Assembly (NCBI RefSeq): GCF_024580955.1
Contig: NZ_JANIKD010000001.1
Location: forward strand, 124,001-188,000
Origin: Corynebacterium sp. 122RC1
Lineage (GTDB): Bacteria; Actinomycetota; Actinomycetes; Mycobacteriales; Mycobacteriaceae
DNA length: 64,000 nt
Direction of reading: 5' to 3'
Shown piece after piece: positions 1 through 10,200 of this stretch (position 1 is its first letter; the number at the start of each line of letters is the position of its first letter). The translations under genes and the position numbers were made by a program. The notes beneath the pieces were generated by a model. That model saw only the letters and a program-made list of their open reading frames with translations. It ran no database searches and was not told the origin of the DNA.

Positions 1-534
1 GTTCGCTGAGATCCGGTTGATCCGCGAGATTTCCCAAGGCCAGCGCCCTGATGAGTTCGATGTCACGCAGCCCCCCGCGCCCGTGTTTGAGGTCGGGATG
101 GGTCATGGCCACCATGGATCCGCTGCGCCGCCAGCGGGCGATCGCGAGGTCTACCACCTGGTCAAAGTTGGCGGCGAGTTGCCTGCGCCACGCTTTGAGC
201 ACTTCTTCGCGGGTGGTGCGCGCGAGTTCCTCGTTGCCTGCGATGAAGCGCATGTCCAGCAGTGCGAGTGCGGCGGTGGAGTCTTGGCGCATGATTTCCA
301 CGCATTCCAAGGGGGTGCGCACCGCATAGTCCAGGCGGAGTTTAGCGTCCCACACGGGGTACCAGATGTTGGGGTCGATCTCGGTGCCAGGTTCGTGGAG
401 GAGGATGAGGTCTACGTCGGAGTGTTCGGTCATCTCGCCGCGAGCGAGCGATCCAGTGGCAACGAGGCTGGTTCCAATAGGCAAAGCGAGCGCCTGCAAC
501 ACTGCAAGCGCCCGCGTTTGTGTGTCGGTGGTCA

Positions 535-535
<1 letters not shown>
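1..535 (-). CDS. glnD: Protein-PII uridylyl/adenylyltransferase GlnD (partial, 3' end outside window)
   Basis: N-terminal 178 residues of the enzyme that modifies the PII protein GlnK in response to nitrogen status (adenylylation in corynebacteria, uridylylation in enterics). The nucleotidyltransferase signature GSLARGEMTEHSDVDLILL is clear, followed by GGLRDIE, which is also typical of GlnD. The GTG start shares its first G with the TAG stop of glnK (TAGTG), so the two are probably translationally coupled. It is the last gene of amtB-glnK-glnD and runs off the left edge, so the HD and ACT domains cannot be seen. Confidence 0.93.
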
Positions 536-918
<383 letters not shown>

Positions 919-2232
919 TTATAGCGCTGATGCGGCATCGTCATACGCGGACTCACCGTGCTCTGCGGCGTCGATGCCGCCGAACTCGGCCTCGTCATCT
1001 ACGCGCCAGCCCATGGTGGCCTTCAGGATTGCCGCCAGCGCCCAGGAGACGAGGCCCGCGAACAGCATTGCCACTACCGCAATCACGATCTGGACGATGA
1101 ACAACTTGAAGCCGTCCGCACCGCCACCGGTAAGCGCGCCGGCATCGGTGGCCAGCAGGCCCACTCCGACGGTGCCCCACAAACCAGCAACCAGGTGCAC
1201 GCCCACAACGTCCAGGGAATCATCGAATCCGAAGCGGTACTTCAGGCCCACACCGAATGCTGCGAGCGCACCGCCGATGACGCCCAGGATGAGGGAGGTG
1301 ACTGGGGTGAGCGCACCCGCAGCTGGGGTGATTGCCACGAGTCCGGCGACGATGCCGGAGGCCGCACCGAGAGAGGTTGCGTGGCCGTCGCGGATCTTTT
1401 CCACTGCCAACCAGCCGAGCATTGCTGCCGCGGTGGCCGCGGTGGTGTTCAACCATGCCAGGCCTGCCAGGCCATCTGCGGCGAAAGCGGAACCACCGTT
1501 GAAGCCGAACCAGCCGAACCACAACAGCGCTGCACCGAGCATCACGAATGGCAGGTTGTGCGGGCGCTGTGGAACTTTCATGAAATTGCGGCGCTTGCCC
1601 ACGAGCAGTGCCAGCACCAGGGCGGTGGTACCTGCGGAGATGTGCACCACGGTGCCGCCTGCGAAGTCGATTGGGCTGACCGCCGCCTCGCCATCCACCA
1701 GGCCAAACATCATGCCGGCGAGCGAGATCTCACTGTGGGAGAGCAAACCGCCGCCCCAAACCATGTGTGCCAGTGGGAAGTACACAAAGGTTGCCCACAG
1801 GCCGGAGAACACCAGCCAGGTGCTGAACTTCACACGCTCTGCCAACGCACCGGAGATCAGCGCGGTGGAGATCACAGCGAAGGTGAGCTGGAATCCAATG
1901 TCAATGATGTTGGCGTACCCTGACGCGCCTTCAATGTACGCGCCGGAGGAATCCACGATGGAGTCCTTCAACCCGAAGAACTCGAATGGGTTAGCAAACA
2001 GGCCTGCCACGGTTTGCGAGCCGTAGGACATCGACCATCCCCACAGAACGTAAATGACTGAGACCACACCCAATGCGCCGAAGCTCATCATCATCATGTT
2101 CAGCACGGACTTCTGCCGTGACATGCCGCCGTAGAAAAATGCCAGCGCCGGTGTCATGAGCAGCACCAACGACGCAGACATCAGCATCCACGCCGAGTTG
2201 CCCGAGGACATCAAAATCGCTTCATCAGTCAT
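919..2232 (-). CDS. amtB: Ammonium transporter AmtB
   Basis: Integral membrane ammonium channel of the Amt/Rh family, 437 aa. About 11 hydrophobic segments are visible and the family-typical MTPALAFFYGG sits near the N-terminus, with FAGGTVVHISAG in the middle. An in-frame ATG lies 27 nt further upstream, but the chosen ATG follows AGGAGG with 6-nt spacing and gives the usual N-terminus MTDEAIL. First gene of amtB-glnK-glnD; three CTAT-N6-ATAG-like boxes upstream point to AmtR control. The acidic C-terminal tail (GGIDAAEHGESAYDD) is an actinobacterial-type extension. Confidence 0.97.
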   Translation of the reverse strand: MTDEAILMSSGNSAWMLMSASLVLLMTPALAFFYGGMSRQKSVLNMMMMSFGALGVVSVIYVLWGWSMSYGSQTVAGLFANPFEFFGLKDSIVDSSGAYIEGASGYANIIDIGFQLTFAVISTALISGALAERVKFSTWLVFSGLWATFVYFPLAHMVWGGGLLSHSEISLAGMMFGLVDGEAAVSPIDFAGGTVVHISAGTTALVLALLVGKRRNFMKVPQRPHNLPFVMLGAALLWFGWFGFNGGSAFAADGLAGLAWLNTTAATAAAMLGWLAVEKIRDGHATSLGAASGIVAGLVAITPAAGALTPVTSLILGVIGGALAAFGVGLKYRFGFDDSLDVVGVHLVAGLWGTVGVGLLATDAGALTGGGADGFKLFIVQIVIAVVAMLFAGLVSWALAAILKATMGWRVDDEAEFGGIDAAEHGESAYDDAASAL

Positions 2233-2278
2233 CGCGATCCTCCTAGAATTCGTTTCCACAAGATCTGTACGCGGATAA

Positions 2279-2292
2279 CTATAGGCCTATAG
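2279..2292. promoter_or_regulatory. AmtR operator, perfect palindrome (amtB promoter)
   Basis: CTATAGGCCTATAG is a perfect 14-bp palindrome matching the AmtR core CTAT-N6-ATAG. It lies 47 nt upstream of the amtB start. Its distal half contains TATAGT read on the minus strand, which could serve as a -10 element, so AmtR binding would block the promoter. AmtR is the nitrogen repressor of C. glutamicum. Confidence 0.85.
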
Positions 2293-2302
2293 GAAAGAGT
2301 TT

Positions 2303-2316
2303 CTATAGTTCACTAG
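2303..2316. promoter_or_regulatory. Possible second AmtR half-matching box
   Basis: CTATAGTTCACTAG, preceded by TTT, keeps the left CTAT and N6 spacing but has CTAG instead of ATAG. Its start is 24 bp from the start of the perfect box, which would fit cooperative binding on neighbouring helical turns. The arrangement is seen; the function is inferred. Confidence 0.5.
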
Positions 2317-2346
2317 GTTTACCATTACCCCCATGAAAGGAAACAC

Positions 2347-2360
2347 CTGTAGAGCTATAG
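2347..2360. promoter_or_regulatory. Possible third AmtR box
   Basis: CTGTAGAGCTATAG followed by AAAA matches CTAT-N6-ATAG with one mismatch (CTGT). It is the most upstream of the three boxes and lies close to the ftsY terminator. Multiple AmtR boxes are known for strongly regulated corynebacterial promoters. Confidence 0.55.
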
Positions 2361-2373
2361 AAAATGGGGGCAG

Positions 2374-2402
2374 AAAAATACCCCCGCGCACACACGCGGG
2401 GG
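2374..2402 (-). terminator. Rho-independent terminator after ftsY
   Basis: Perfect stem CCCCCGCG / CGCGGGGG with a 6-nt loop at 2381-2402. On the minus strand it is followed by a T-rich tract (complement of AAAAA at 2374-2378). It lies 21 nt past the ftsY stop and separates the smc-ftsY unit from amtB. Confidence 0.9.
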
Positions 2403-2423
2403 CACCGTCAACGGCGCAATGCG

Positions 2424-3770
2424 CTAGCCAAGCAGCGCATCCACAAAGCCTTCCACCTCAAACGGGGCCAGGTCATCTGCACCCTCGCCCAGACCCACGA
2501 GCTTCACTGGCACACCGAGCTCCTCTTGGACACGGAACACGATGCCCCCCTTGGCTGTGCCGTCGAGCTTCGTGAGTACCACGCCCGTAATGTCCACAAC
2601 ATCAGCGAAGGTCTTTGCCTGGAGCATGCCGTTTTGGCCTGTGGTGGCGTCGAGCACCAGCAGCACCTCATCCACCTTGGCCTTCTTCTCCACCACTCGC
2701 TTCACCTTGCCGAGCTGGTCCATTAAGTTGGTGGAATTGTGCAGGCGGCCCGCGGTGTCTACCAGGACCACGTCGGCACCCCGCTCAACACCTTGCGCCA
2801 CGGCATCGAAAGCCACGGACGCGGGATCGGCCCCCTCAGCGCCACGCACGGTGTGCGCGCCTACCCTGCGGCCCCAGGTTTCTAGCTGGTCGGCGGCAGC
2901 GGCACGGAAGGTGTCTGCCGCACCGAGCACCACCGAATGCCCCAAGGAGACGAGCACTCGTGCCAACTTGCCGGTGGTGGTGGTCTTACCGGTGCCGTTC
3001 ACACCCACAACCAGTACCACCGCGGGCTTGCCCTCGTTCGGCATGGCCTTCACAGCGCGATCCAGCTCGGGGTGGCAAGCCTGCACGAGCACCTCACGCA
3101 GCATCTGGCGGGCTTGCTCTTCACTTGCAACACCTCGCTCGGCGATCGTCTCCCGAAGCTGCGTGACCACCTTGTCTGTGATCTGCACACCAAGGTCGGC
3201 CTGCAGCAACATCGCCTCGATGTCCTCCCAGGCTTCCTCATCGAGGTCACCCGCGCTGAGGATCCCCAGCACGGACTTACCGAACACATTCTGTGAGCGA
3301 GAAAGGCGCCCACGCAGCTTCCCAATCCGCCCCGACGCCGGTGCGATCTCCTCAACGACTGGTTCTGGCTCTGGCGCGGTTTCAGGTTCCGACGCCACCA
3401 CGTCTGCCACCTCTGCCACCTCTGCAACCTCAGCCTCGGGTTCAGGCTCCACCACTTGTGGCGGGATGACCACTGGTGGCGCAACAACCGGCGGCACCTC
3501 CGCGGCCTTTGGCTCCCCAGCAGGCTTGATCTCCTCAGTTACGGGAACAGCCTCTGGGGCTTCGGCTTTCTGGAACTGGAATCCACCTTGCGCTTGGTAA
3601 TTTCCAGACTTTTCGGCTTGGGTGAGCTCTTTGGTGGGTTCTGTTTTTTCAAAGCTCACCGTGTTCTTCTTGCGCCGGTTCAGGCCCCAGAAAAGGAGGA
3701 CAATGAGGATGCCTACAACGACGAGCAGTGCGATGAGCAGCACGAGTGTGGAATTCATGCACATAATCAT
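2424..3770 (-). CDS. ftsY: Signal recognition particle receptor FtsY
   Basis: 448 aa. SRP GTPase that docks the ribosome-SRP complex at the membrane for co-translational insertion. Order of parts: one N-terminal transmembrane helix (about residues 7-30), an acidic Pro/Glu/Val-rich linker (about 70-145) containing the tandem motif EVAEVAEVAD, then the N and G domains. Walker A GVNGTGKTTTTGK lies at 256-268 and DTAGR at 338-342; LTKLDGTAKGG is also present. A start 12 nt downstream (MNSTLV) is possible. Last gene of the smc unit, followed by a strong terminator. Confidence 0.97.
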   Translation of the reverse strand: MIMCMNSTLVLLIALLVVVGILIVLLFWGLNRRKKNTVSFEKTEPTKELTQAEKSGNYQAQGGFQFQKAEAPEAVPVTEEIKPAGEPKAAEVPPVVAPPVVIPPQVVEPEPEAEVAEVAEVADVVASEPETAPEPEPVVEEIAPASGRIGKLRGRLSRSQNVFGKSVLGILSAGDLDEEAWEDIEAMLLQADLGVQITDKVVTQLRETIAERGVASEEQARQMLREVLVQACHPELDRAVKAMPNEGKPAVVLVVGVNGTGKTTTTGKLARVLVSLGHSVVLGAADTFRAAAADQLETWGRRVGAHTVRGAEGADPASVAFDAVAQGVERGADVVLVDTAGRLHNSTNLMDQLGKVKRVVEKKAKVDEVLLVLDATTGQNGMLQAKTFADVVDITGVVLTKLDGTAKGGIVFRVQEELGVPVKLVGLGEGADDLAPFEVEGFVDALLG

Positions 3771-3811
3771 GCCAAATTCCCTGGCACCTTGCCCCTTTTA
3801 CCTCCTCATCG

Positions 3812-6800
3812 CTATGCGATGCCGGGTTTCTTCAATGCCAACACGATGGCCTCGCTGGCTACGAGGTCGCTGGTCACAAGGTCGGGCACGAGGTCCGCAA
3901 GGCGCGCCCAGCCGGGGGTTGCGGCCTCCAAAGTCTTGTTGGAGGAAATCAGCCCGTGGGCGTGCAGGCGCGCCACGAGCGCGAAGATTAACGAGACCAC
4001 AGGGGCCAGGGCCCAGAGGTTTTCCTTCGCGTCGGTGTCCACACCGTCGAGCTTGTCAAAGCGGACCCTTGCCAGCGCGTAGAGCACCCGGTCGGTGGAA
4101 CGCAGTGTGCGCAGCATGGTCACCGCAGCAGCGATGAGGGCGTTTTCCTGGAACAGCTCCACCAGCTCTTCGCGCTTGGTGAACGCCTCAAAAACCGCGA
4201 GCAAGCGCGAGCCATCATCCATGAGGGCACCCGGCACGATGTTGCTCTGCGCAAAGAACATCTCCAACAAGGCTTCCTGCTGGGCAGAGTCCATCGCCGC
4301 AATGGCCACCGTGGAGGAGTCAATGCAGGCGGTGTCCAAGGTGTCGTCACGGCCCGTGCGCAACGTCTTGAGTAGGTTTGCGCCGGCCACTTGTTCCAGG
4401 TGCTCCAACAAAGGCTGGCGTTGCTTGCGCAGGTCAGCATCGAGTTGTTCGGGGTCCATCACCAATTCGTCAAGTTGCCCCAGCAGCGCCAGGGCCGCAA
4501 CCCATCCGCTGCCGTGCACCGCGCCGCTGCCAAAGCTCGCGCGGACCAACCCCGATTCCACTACCCTGCCGGGCTGTCGCGTGGAGGGAACGAGGGAATC
4601 CGCAAGCCCTGCAAGCGCCTGCGCCGGGGCGTTCAGGAAGACCTTGCGCACCGCCTTGACGGCGTCGGCATGCAATGTGCCCGCGCCGATCATGTCCCAC
4701 AGCAGGGGCATTGCCGCGCCATTGTCAGGCACCTGCTCGCTTTCCCCGGCGAGGAAGGCGGCAAGGCCCGCGAGTGCTGGGTCACTGCCGGCAAAATACC
4801 CCGGCTGCTCGAGCGTGACAGCATTCGCCGCCGGTGCCACTGGGGTGACCTGTGTGGCAAAAGGATCCGCCAAGAACGGCTGCACGATGAGCGGCCCGGC
4901 ATCGCGAAGATCTTCGGGCAACGCCACCTGTCCTTCTGCCGCCGCGAGCGCCCGAGCAGGTTCCCACGGCGCGGTGGCCGGCCACACCCACAAGCTGTAC
5001 TGCCCCGGCAGACTAATGGCACCGTCCACCAAGCTCAACGTGGGCTCGGGCCCTACCTGCAGGTCAGCGAGCGCAACGGACACCCTCTTGTGAGAGCTGG
5101 GGTCCGTCCACTGGATGTCCAGGCGGCCAGTGGGCAGGTTCCCGCTTTGCCCCACCAGCTTGGCAATCGGCGTGTAGTAGGTGGCCATCTGATCCGCCTG
5201 TACCTGGTCAGCCTGCCGCAGCCGGGCGCTCGCAAGCGGTGATCCATGCTGGTTGCAGATCGTGATGAGGGCGTCTTTGAGCTCCCCATAGCCACGCACC
5301 CGCAGCGTACCTTCCAGATCAATGTCCCTGGGCCGTAGCGCGAGCCTGCTGGCGCGCCACATCCTTGGTTCGTGCAGCGCTGGCAGCTCGAACACCAGCC
5401 GTGGCGGGGTGAACCGAAGTGGCAGTTGGTCGCCTTCGTGCGTGGACACCACAAAGTTGGTGGCAGCTTCCTGCGGACCCACCTTGGCCTCAGTCGCTTC
5501 GAAAGGCTTGTCCCCGCTCGCCACCTCCAAGCTGACCTCGCTCAACCCACCCGCAGTGGGGATGCGGAAGGCCTTGTTGGCGCCCTGGATCACCACCTGG
5601 GTGCGCATGCCCTCCACAATCGCGTACTCATGCCGGAAGGACTCACCACGCGGCCCGCGGAGACGGACATGGTATTCGCCCACCCACGGAGCGTCGTAAA
5701 GCGTGGGGTCAAACACCTGAAACGCGCCACCTGTGGCGAGAATCTCCAGTTGTTCGGCAGGGACCACTTCCTCGCCCTCCGCGCCGAGCCCACCGTAGGC
5801 GGAGATGGTCAGTTGCCACGTCTCCGCTGCCCCGGATGGCGTGGGCGGAAACTCCGCCACCAGCGACTCCGTATGCACCCGCAATCCCGCGAGCGTGCGC
5901 ACAAAAGGCACCGGCTGCCCAGGGTGATGGAAAGTCACACGAGCGCGGGTGTCCACGCTGCGCATCCCCACAGCGCCGGCGTGCTCCGCACCCACGCTTT
6001 CCGACGCAGCCAAGGCCGCAGCCTCCCGCAAATCCACGCGCCGCAGGGTCCAGCCGGGGAATCCCTCCAGGTCTCCGAGCTCTTCGATGGGCAGTGCGAT
6101 GCCGCGGACGGGGTCGTGAAGTTGCGTGTCTGCCGGGCAGAGCGCCACCACGCTTGGGTAATGCAGCGAAGCCTTGTCCGTGATGTTCATACCGCGCTCA
6201 GTGAACAGCAACAGGGGGGCCTGGTGATCAATCACAGGCACGGTCCAAGTGATTTGGTGGGTCACGTCTTGGACGATGAGCTCGCGCACCGGGGACTCGA
6301 TGTTGAGGTCCAGCGCCTCGGCAAAACCGGACTCACTGCCCCAGGCAACACCCGTGCGATACACCTTGGTGCTGCCCTCCACATTGACTCGCCAGCTCAC
6401 CTCGCCGGCAGCCCCGGCCACCTCCTGCTCGGGCAAGCGCAGGTACAGCTTGCGCTTCTGCAGATCCAACAGCACACGGGGACGCAGTTCGCGAGCCGCC
6501 ACACCCACGGCGCTCAGGCGGTCTGGGGTGTGTGCCGGGCGTTCGCGCAACTCCGCGGCAACTGCCTCCACGATGGATCCGCGGAACTGCTCACGGTGGC
6601 GGTCGAACCAACTCTTGGGGTGCGCCAAGCTCAGATCACGAACGCCCGTGACCTGTACCAACACGTTCTGCGCGGCCTCCGGCAACGCGCGCTGGAGTTC
6701 CGCGAACATGCTCGGCAGGGTGCTGCGCTGCTTATCCAGATACTCCAGAAGTGGTGCTACCTCGGCGTTGATGAGCCCCGCGTGCAGGCACAGGAGCGTG

Positions 6801-7207
6801 ACCAAATCCAGGCCCTCTTGGCCCGCAAAACCAACCCCTACCGTGCCGAGCAACTCCACCACCAGCTCGGCGTTGAGGCCCTCAACCAACGCCTCCTGGT
6901 GTTCCATTTGCAGACCGGCGGCGTACTCCGCGGCGAAGTTGCGCGGGTCCACCACATCGGCCGCGCGGCTCACCAGGGTAATCAGGGTGAGCGCCGGGCT
7001 AATCGTGGCGATGTTTGCAAAGCTCGCCCCCGCTGAGATCTGCCTGTCCAGGAAGATGCCGAAGAAGCGCTCGATCCGCTCAAGTTCATCGCTGCGCAAC
7101 CCGAGCTCATGGACAAGCTCCAATCCCTTGAGTTGCTGCGCAAGGGTGAGCTCATGTTGAGAAGCCCATCCCAGGAGGGAGTCACTTGGGTCAGCGATGT
7201 GGTGCAC
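3812..7207 (-). CDS. Large uncharacterised protein between smc and ftsY (1131 aa)
   Basis: Not recognised. GTG at 7207 is preferred because AAGGA sits 7 nt upstream; another GTG at 7213 is only 1-2 nt from that site. No signal peptide or convincing membrane span. The first 200 residues look helical, with an acidic stretch around ELGLRSDELERIERF. The middle (about 220-750) is a long run of beta-rich, Pro/Gly-containing segments such as YHVRLRGPRG, suggesting repeated sandwich folds. The last 300 residues are helical. Only 10 nt separate it from smc and 41 nt from ftsY, so it is in the same transcript. Mycobacterium tuberculosis has smc and ftsY adjacent (Rv2922c, Rv2921c) without this gene. 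Similar genes seem to sit here in other corynebacteria, but I cannot name a function. Confidence 0.85.
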   Translation of the reverse strand: MHHIADPSDSLLGWASQHELTLAQQLKGLELVHELGLRSDELERIERFFGIFLDRQISAGASFANIATISPALTLITLVSRAADVVDPRNFAAEYAAGLQMEHQEALVEGLNAELVVELLGTVGVGFAGQEGLDLVTLLCLHAGLINAEVAPLLEYLDKQRSTLPSMFAELQRALPEAAQNVLVQVTGVRDLSLAHPKSWFDRHREQFRGSIVEAVAAELRERPAHTPDRLSAVGVAARELRPRVLLDLQKRKLYLRLPEQEVAGAAGEVSWRVNVEGSTKVYRTGVAWGSESGFAEALDLNIESPVRELIVQDVTHQITWTVPVIDHQAPLLLFTERGMNITDKASLHYPSVVALCPADTQLHDPVRGIALPIEELGDLEGFPGWTLRRVDLREAAALAASESVGAEHAGAVGMRSVDTRARVTFHHPGQPVPFVRTLAGLRVHTESLVAEFPPTPSGAAETWQLTISAYGGLGAEGEEVVPAEQLEILATGGAFQVFDPTLYDAPWVGEYHVRLRGPRGESFRHEYAIVEGMRTQVVIQGANKAFRIPTAGGLSEVSLEVASGDKPFEATEAKVGPQEAATNFVVSTHEGDQLPLRFTPPRLVFELPALHEPRMWRASRLALRPRDIDLEGTLRVRGYGELKDALITICNQHGSPLASARLRQADQVQADQMATYYTPIAKLVGQSGNLPTGRLDIQWTDPSSHKRVSVALADLQVGPEPTLSLVDGAISLPGQYSLWVWPATAPWEPARALAAAEGQVALPEDLRDAGPLIVQPFLADPFATQVTPVAPAANAVTLEQPGYFAGSDPALAGLAAFLAGESEQVPDNGAAMPLLWDMIGAGTLHADAVKAVRKVFLNAPAQALAGLADSLVPSTRQPGRVVESGLVRASFGSGAVHGSGWVAALALLGQLDELVMDPEQLDADLRKQRQPLLEHLEQVAGANLLKTLRTGRDDTLDTACIDSSTVAIAAMDSAQQEALLEMFFAQSNIVPGALMDDGSRLLAVFEAFTKREELVELFQENALIAAAVTMLRTLRSTDRVLYALARVRFDKLDGVDTDAKENLWALAPVVSLIFALVARLHAHGLISSNKTLEAATPGWARLADLVPDLVTSDLVASEAIVLALKKPGIA

Positions 7208-7217
7208 GTGCACTTCC

Positions 7218-10200
7218 TTAGTTCGGCTTGGGGGTCATTCGTTGGCTGATCACTCTGGTCACGCCGTCGCCACGCATTGTCACACCATAGAGCACATTGG
7301 CTACGTCCATAGTGGGCTTCTGGTGGGTGATCACAATGAGCTGGGAATCTTCGCGCAACTGTTCAAACAGGGCGATGAGGCGGCGCAGGTTGACGTCGTC
7401 CAAAGCCGCCTCAACCTCATCCATCACATAAAACGGCGAGGGCCGCGCGCGGAAGATCGCCACCAGCATAGCCAAAGCTGTCAAAGACTTCTCACCGCCG
7501 GAGAGCAGGGAAAGCCTCTTTACCTTCTTCCCAGGTGGGCGCGCCTCCACCTCAATGCCCGTGGTGAGCATGGAGTCCGGTTCGGTGAGCACCAGCTTGC
7601 CTTCACCACCGGGAAACAGCGTGTCAAACACCTTCGGGAACTCAGCCGCCACATCGTGCCAGGCGTCCGTGAACAGTTGCAGGATCTTAGCGTCTACGTC
7701 GGTAATCACATCGGTAAGGTCCCGGCGCGCCTGCTCCACGTCCGCCAGTTGGGTACTCAAGAACTCGTAGCGTTGTTCCAGGGCCTTGAACTCCTCCAGA
7801 GCCAGTGGATTGACCTTGCCTAGGGCGTTAAGGTCCTTTTCCGCTTGGCGCAGGCGGGCGCGCTCGAGCTCCACGTCGAAAAGGCCCTGCGGGGCGTAAT
7901 CACGCAGTACCTCTTGCGCCGGCACGCCGAGTTGTTCGGTGATTTTGGCGTGGACTTCCTCCCGCCTGGTCTGCACCTCGCCCAGCCGCAGTTGGCGGGC
8001 ATGCGCGGTGTCCTTGCTTGAGCCGAGGTGCACCTGGAGGCTTTTCGCGCGGTCCTTGGCCGTGGAAAGCTGGCTGGTGACCTGCTGTTTGCGGGCGCTG
8101 GTCTCCTGCTTTGCGGCTGTTGCCCGCTCGAGTGCGCTGGCAACCCTGCGTCCCACCGCTTCGGACTGCTCGGCAACCACCTGTGCCAGGCGCGCCTGCT
8201 TCATCCGATGCTCCATCGCCGCCAGGTGGCGTGCTTTCGCTTGGCGTTCGGATTGTGCCTGCCTCCGTAGCCCCTCAGCGCGGCCTTTTGCCTGTTCAGC
8301 TTTGTCCTGTGCGCTGCGCAGCGCGAGTTTTGCCTCCATCTCCATAGCGCTTGCCTGCCGCAGGGCCGCCGCGGCTTCGTCGCGCGCCAGGGTGGATGGC
8401 TCCTGTTCGCTCGGTTGTTCCTCTACTCGTGCGAGCCGATCTGCGGTGTCCTCCAGCAACTCTTGTGCAGCGGCCAGGCGTGTGCGCGCTTGTTCGAGCC
8501 GCTCGGCTGACTTACGCTGGCCTGCCTGGCTATGCTGCGCCTGCTGCTCCAAACGGCGCAGTTCCCGCTCAAGGCCCCCGATCGCCTGCGTATGTTCCCT
8601 ATGCGTGGCTGTGGTCTGGGCAACGGCCACGCGAGCCTCCGCCGCCGCCTGTTTTGCCCCCTCGAGCGTGCCCGAAATCTCCAGCAACTGCGCACGCACC
8701 TCCTCCAGCTCGGTGCTCGCCTGGGCGACCAAGCTGGCAACCTCTACGCCGGAAGCAACGGTGGAACCAAAGCTCACCCAGCCTTGCCCCACCAGCACAC
8801 CCTGTTTGGTCACCGCGCGTAGCCTGGGGTCCGCCTCAACCAACGCCCGAGCCTGCTGCGTGTCCTCTGCGCACACAACGTCCACAAGCACGCGGTTCAC
8901 GGCCGCTTGAATCTGCGGCGCTACTTCCACGACGTCCAACAGCCAGCGCACATCCTCCTGCACCATGCGCCAGGGCTCCCCCGCCGTAGGCGCCACCACA
9001 GCGGTGCGGCTGACTGTTTCCGCAAGCGTATCGACGGCGCCGGCGTCCAGCTCCCCGACGAGTGCATTCGCGAGCTCACCGAGTGCTGCGGCGAGGGCGG
9101 ATTCATAGCCCGGCTCAACGGTGATGAGCTGCGCTAGGGGCGAAAGTTCAAGATCTGGTTGGTTGCCCAGGTCCGCTTTCGGCGCTTGCACCTCCAGTGT
9201 TTCAATACGCGATTCCAACCTGGAGACCTGCTGCTGTAACCCAACGTGGCTCGCACGAAGCTGCTCCAAGCGGGCCTCTGCAGCCTCTGCCTCCGACTGC
9301 GCCTGTTCCGCCGCCTCCTTCAGCGGTGCCGCTGCGTGCTGCGCCTGCCTCAGCTCGGTTGTTGCGCGTTCCAGTTGCTGCTTCGCCCTCTGGTGCGCCT
9401 CCTCTGATTCAGCCCAAGCCGCCTGAAGGTGGGCGATTTCCTGTTCTGCCTGCGCCACGGCGTTACTGTGGGTTTCCCGGGCGGCGAGCAGGCGCACAAC
9501 GCCCTCCCGGCGGTCCGCGATGGCACGAACCGCCTTTAGGTGTTCCTCATCAGCCAGTTGGGCCTGTTCACGGCACTGCTCAACCTGCTCACTCACCGCC
9601 TCCAGGCGGGCCTGGAGCACTTCTACATGTTCGTGAAGTTCTTCTAAGTGCTCCTGTGCCGCCTCGGCTTTGGCATCGAGCTCGTCAGGATCCGCCCCGC
9701 TGTAGGGCACCGCGGTGGAGTTGCGAGCCCGGTCATGGGCAATGCGGGTGGTCGCCGCCACGCGCTCGGCCAAAGCGGAGAGCTCAAACCACAGGGACTG
9801 CGCTGCCTCGGCCCCCGCGGTGCACTGTTCGAGCTCTTCCTCCAGGGTGACCTGTACCTCTAAGGCTTCCTCTGTGGCGCCGGTGAGTTCCTCCAGCTTT
9901 TCCAGCTCGGTGCGCAGGGCGGCGTTGGCCTGGGCCAACTGCTGTTCCAAGTCATCGAGTTCAAATCCCGCCACCTTCAGGCGGGCGTCACGCAACGTTG
10001 CCTGCACCGTGGCGGCTCGCTTTGCTGCTTCTGCTTGGCGGGCCAACGGCTTGAGTTGGCGGCGCAGCTCCTCCGTGAGGTCCGTAAGCCTATCCAGATT
10101 GGCCTGCATCCCCACCAGCTTGCGCTGTGCTTTTTCCTTCCGCCTGCGGTGCTTGAGCACACCCGCGGCTTCCTCAATAAAGGCGCGGCGGTCTTCCGGG

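Noticed and set aside
5372-7036. 554-codon plus-strand open frame
   Set aside because: Antisense of the 1131-aa gene; composition (His/Arg/Gln-rich) is that of a GC-driven shadow, and the minus-strand gene has a ribosome site and operon spacing.
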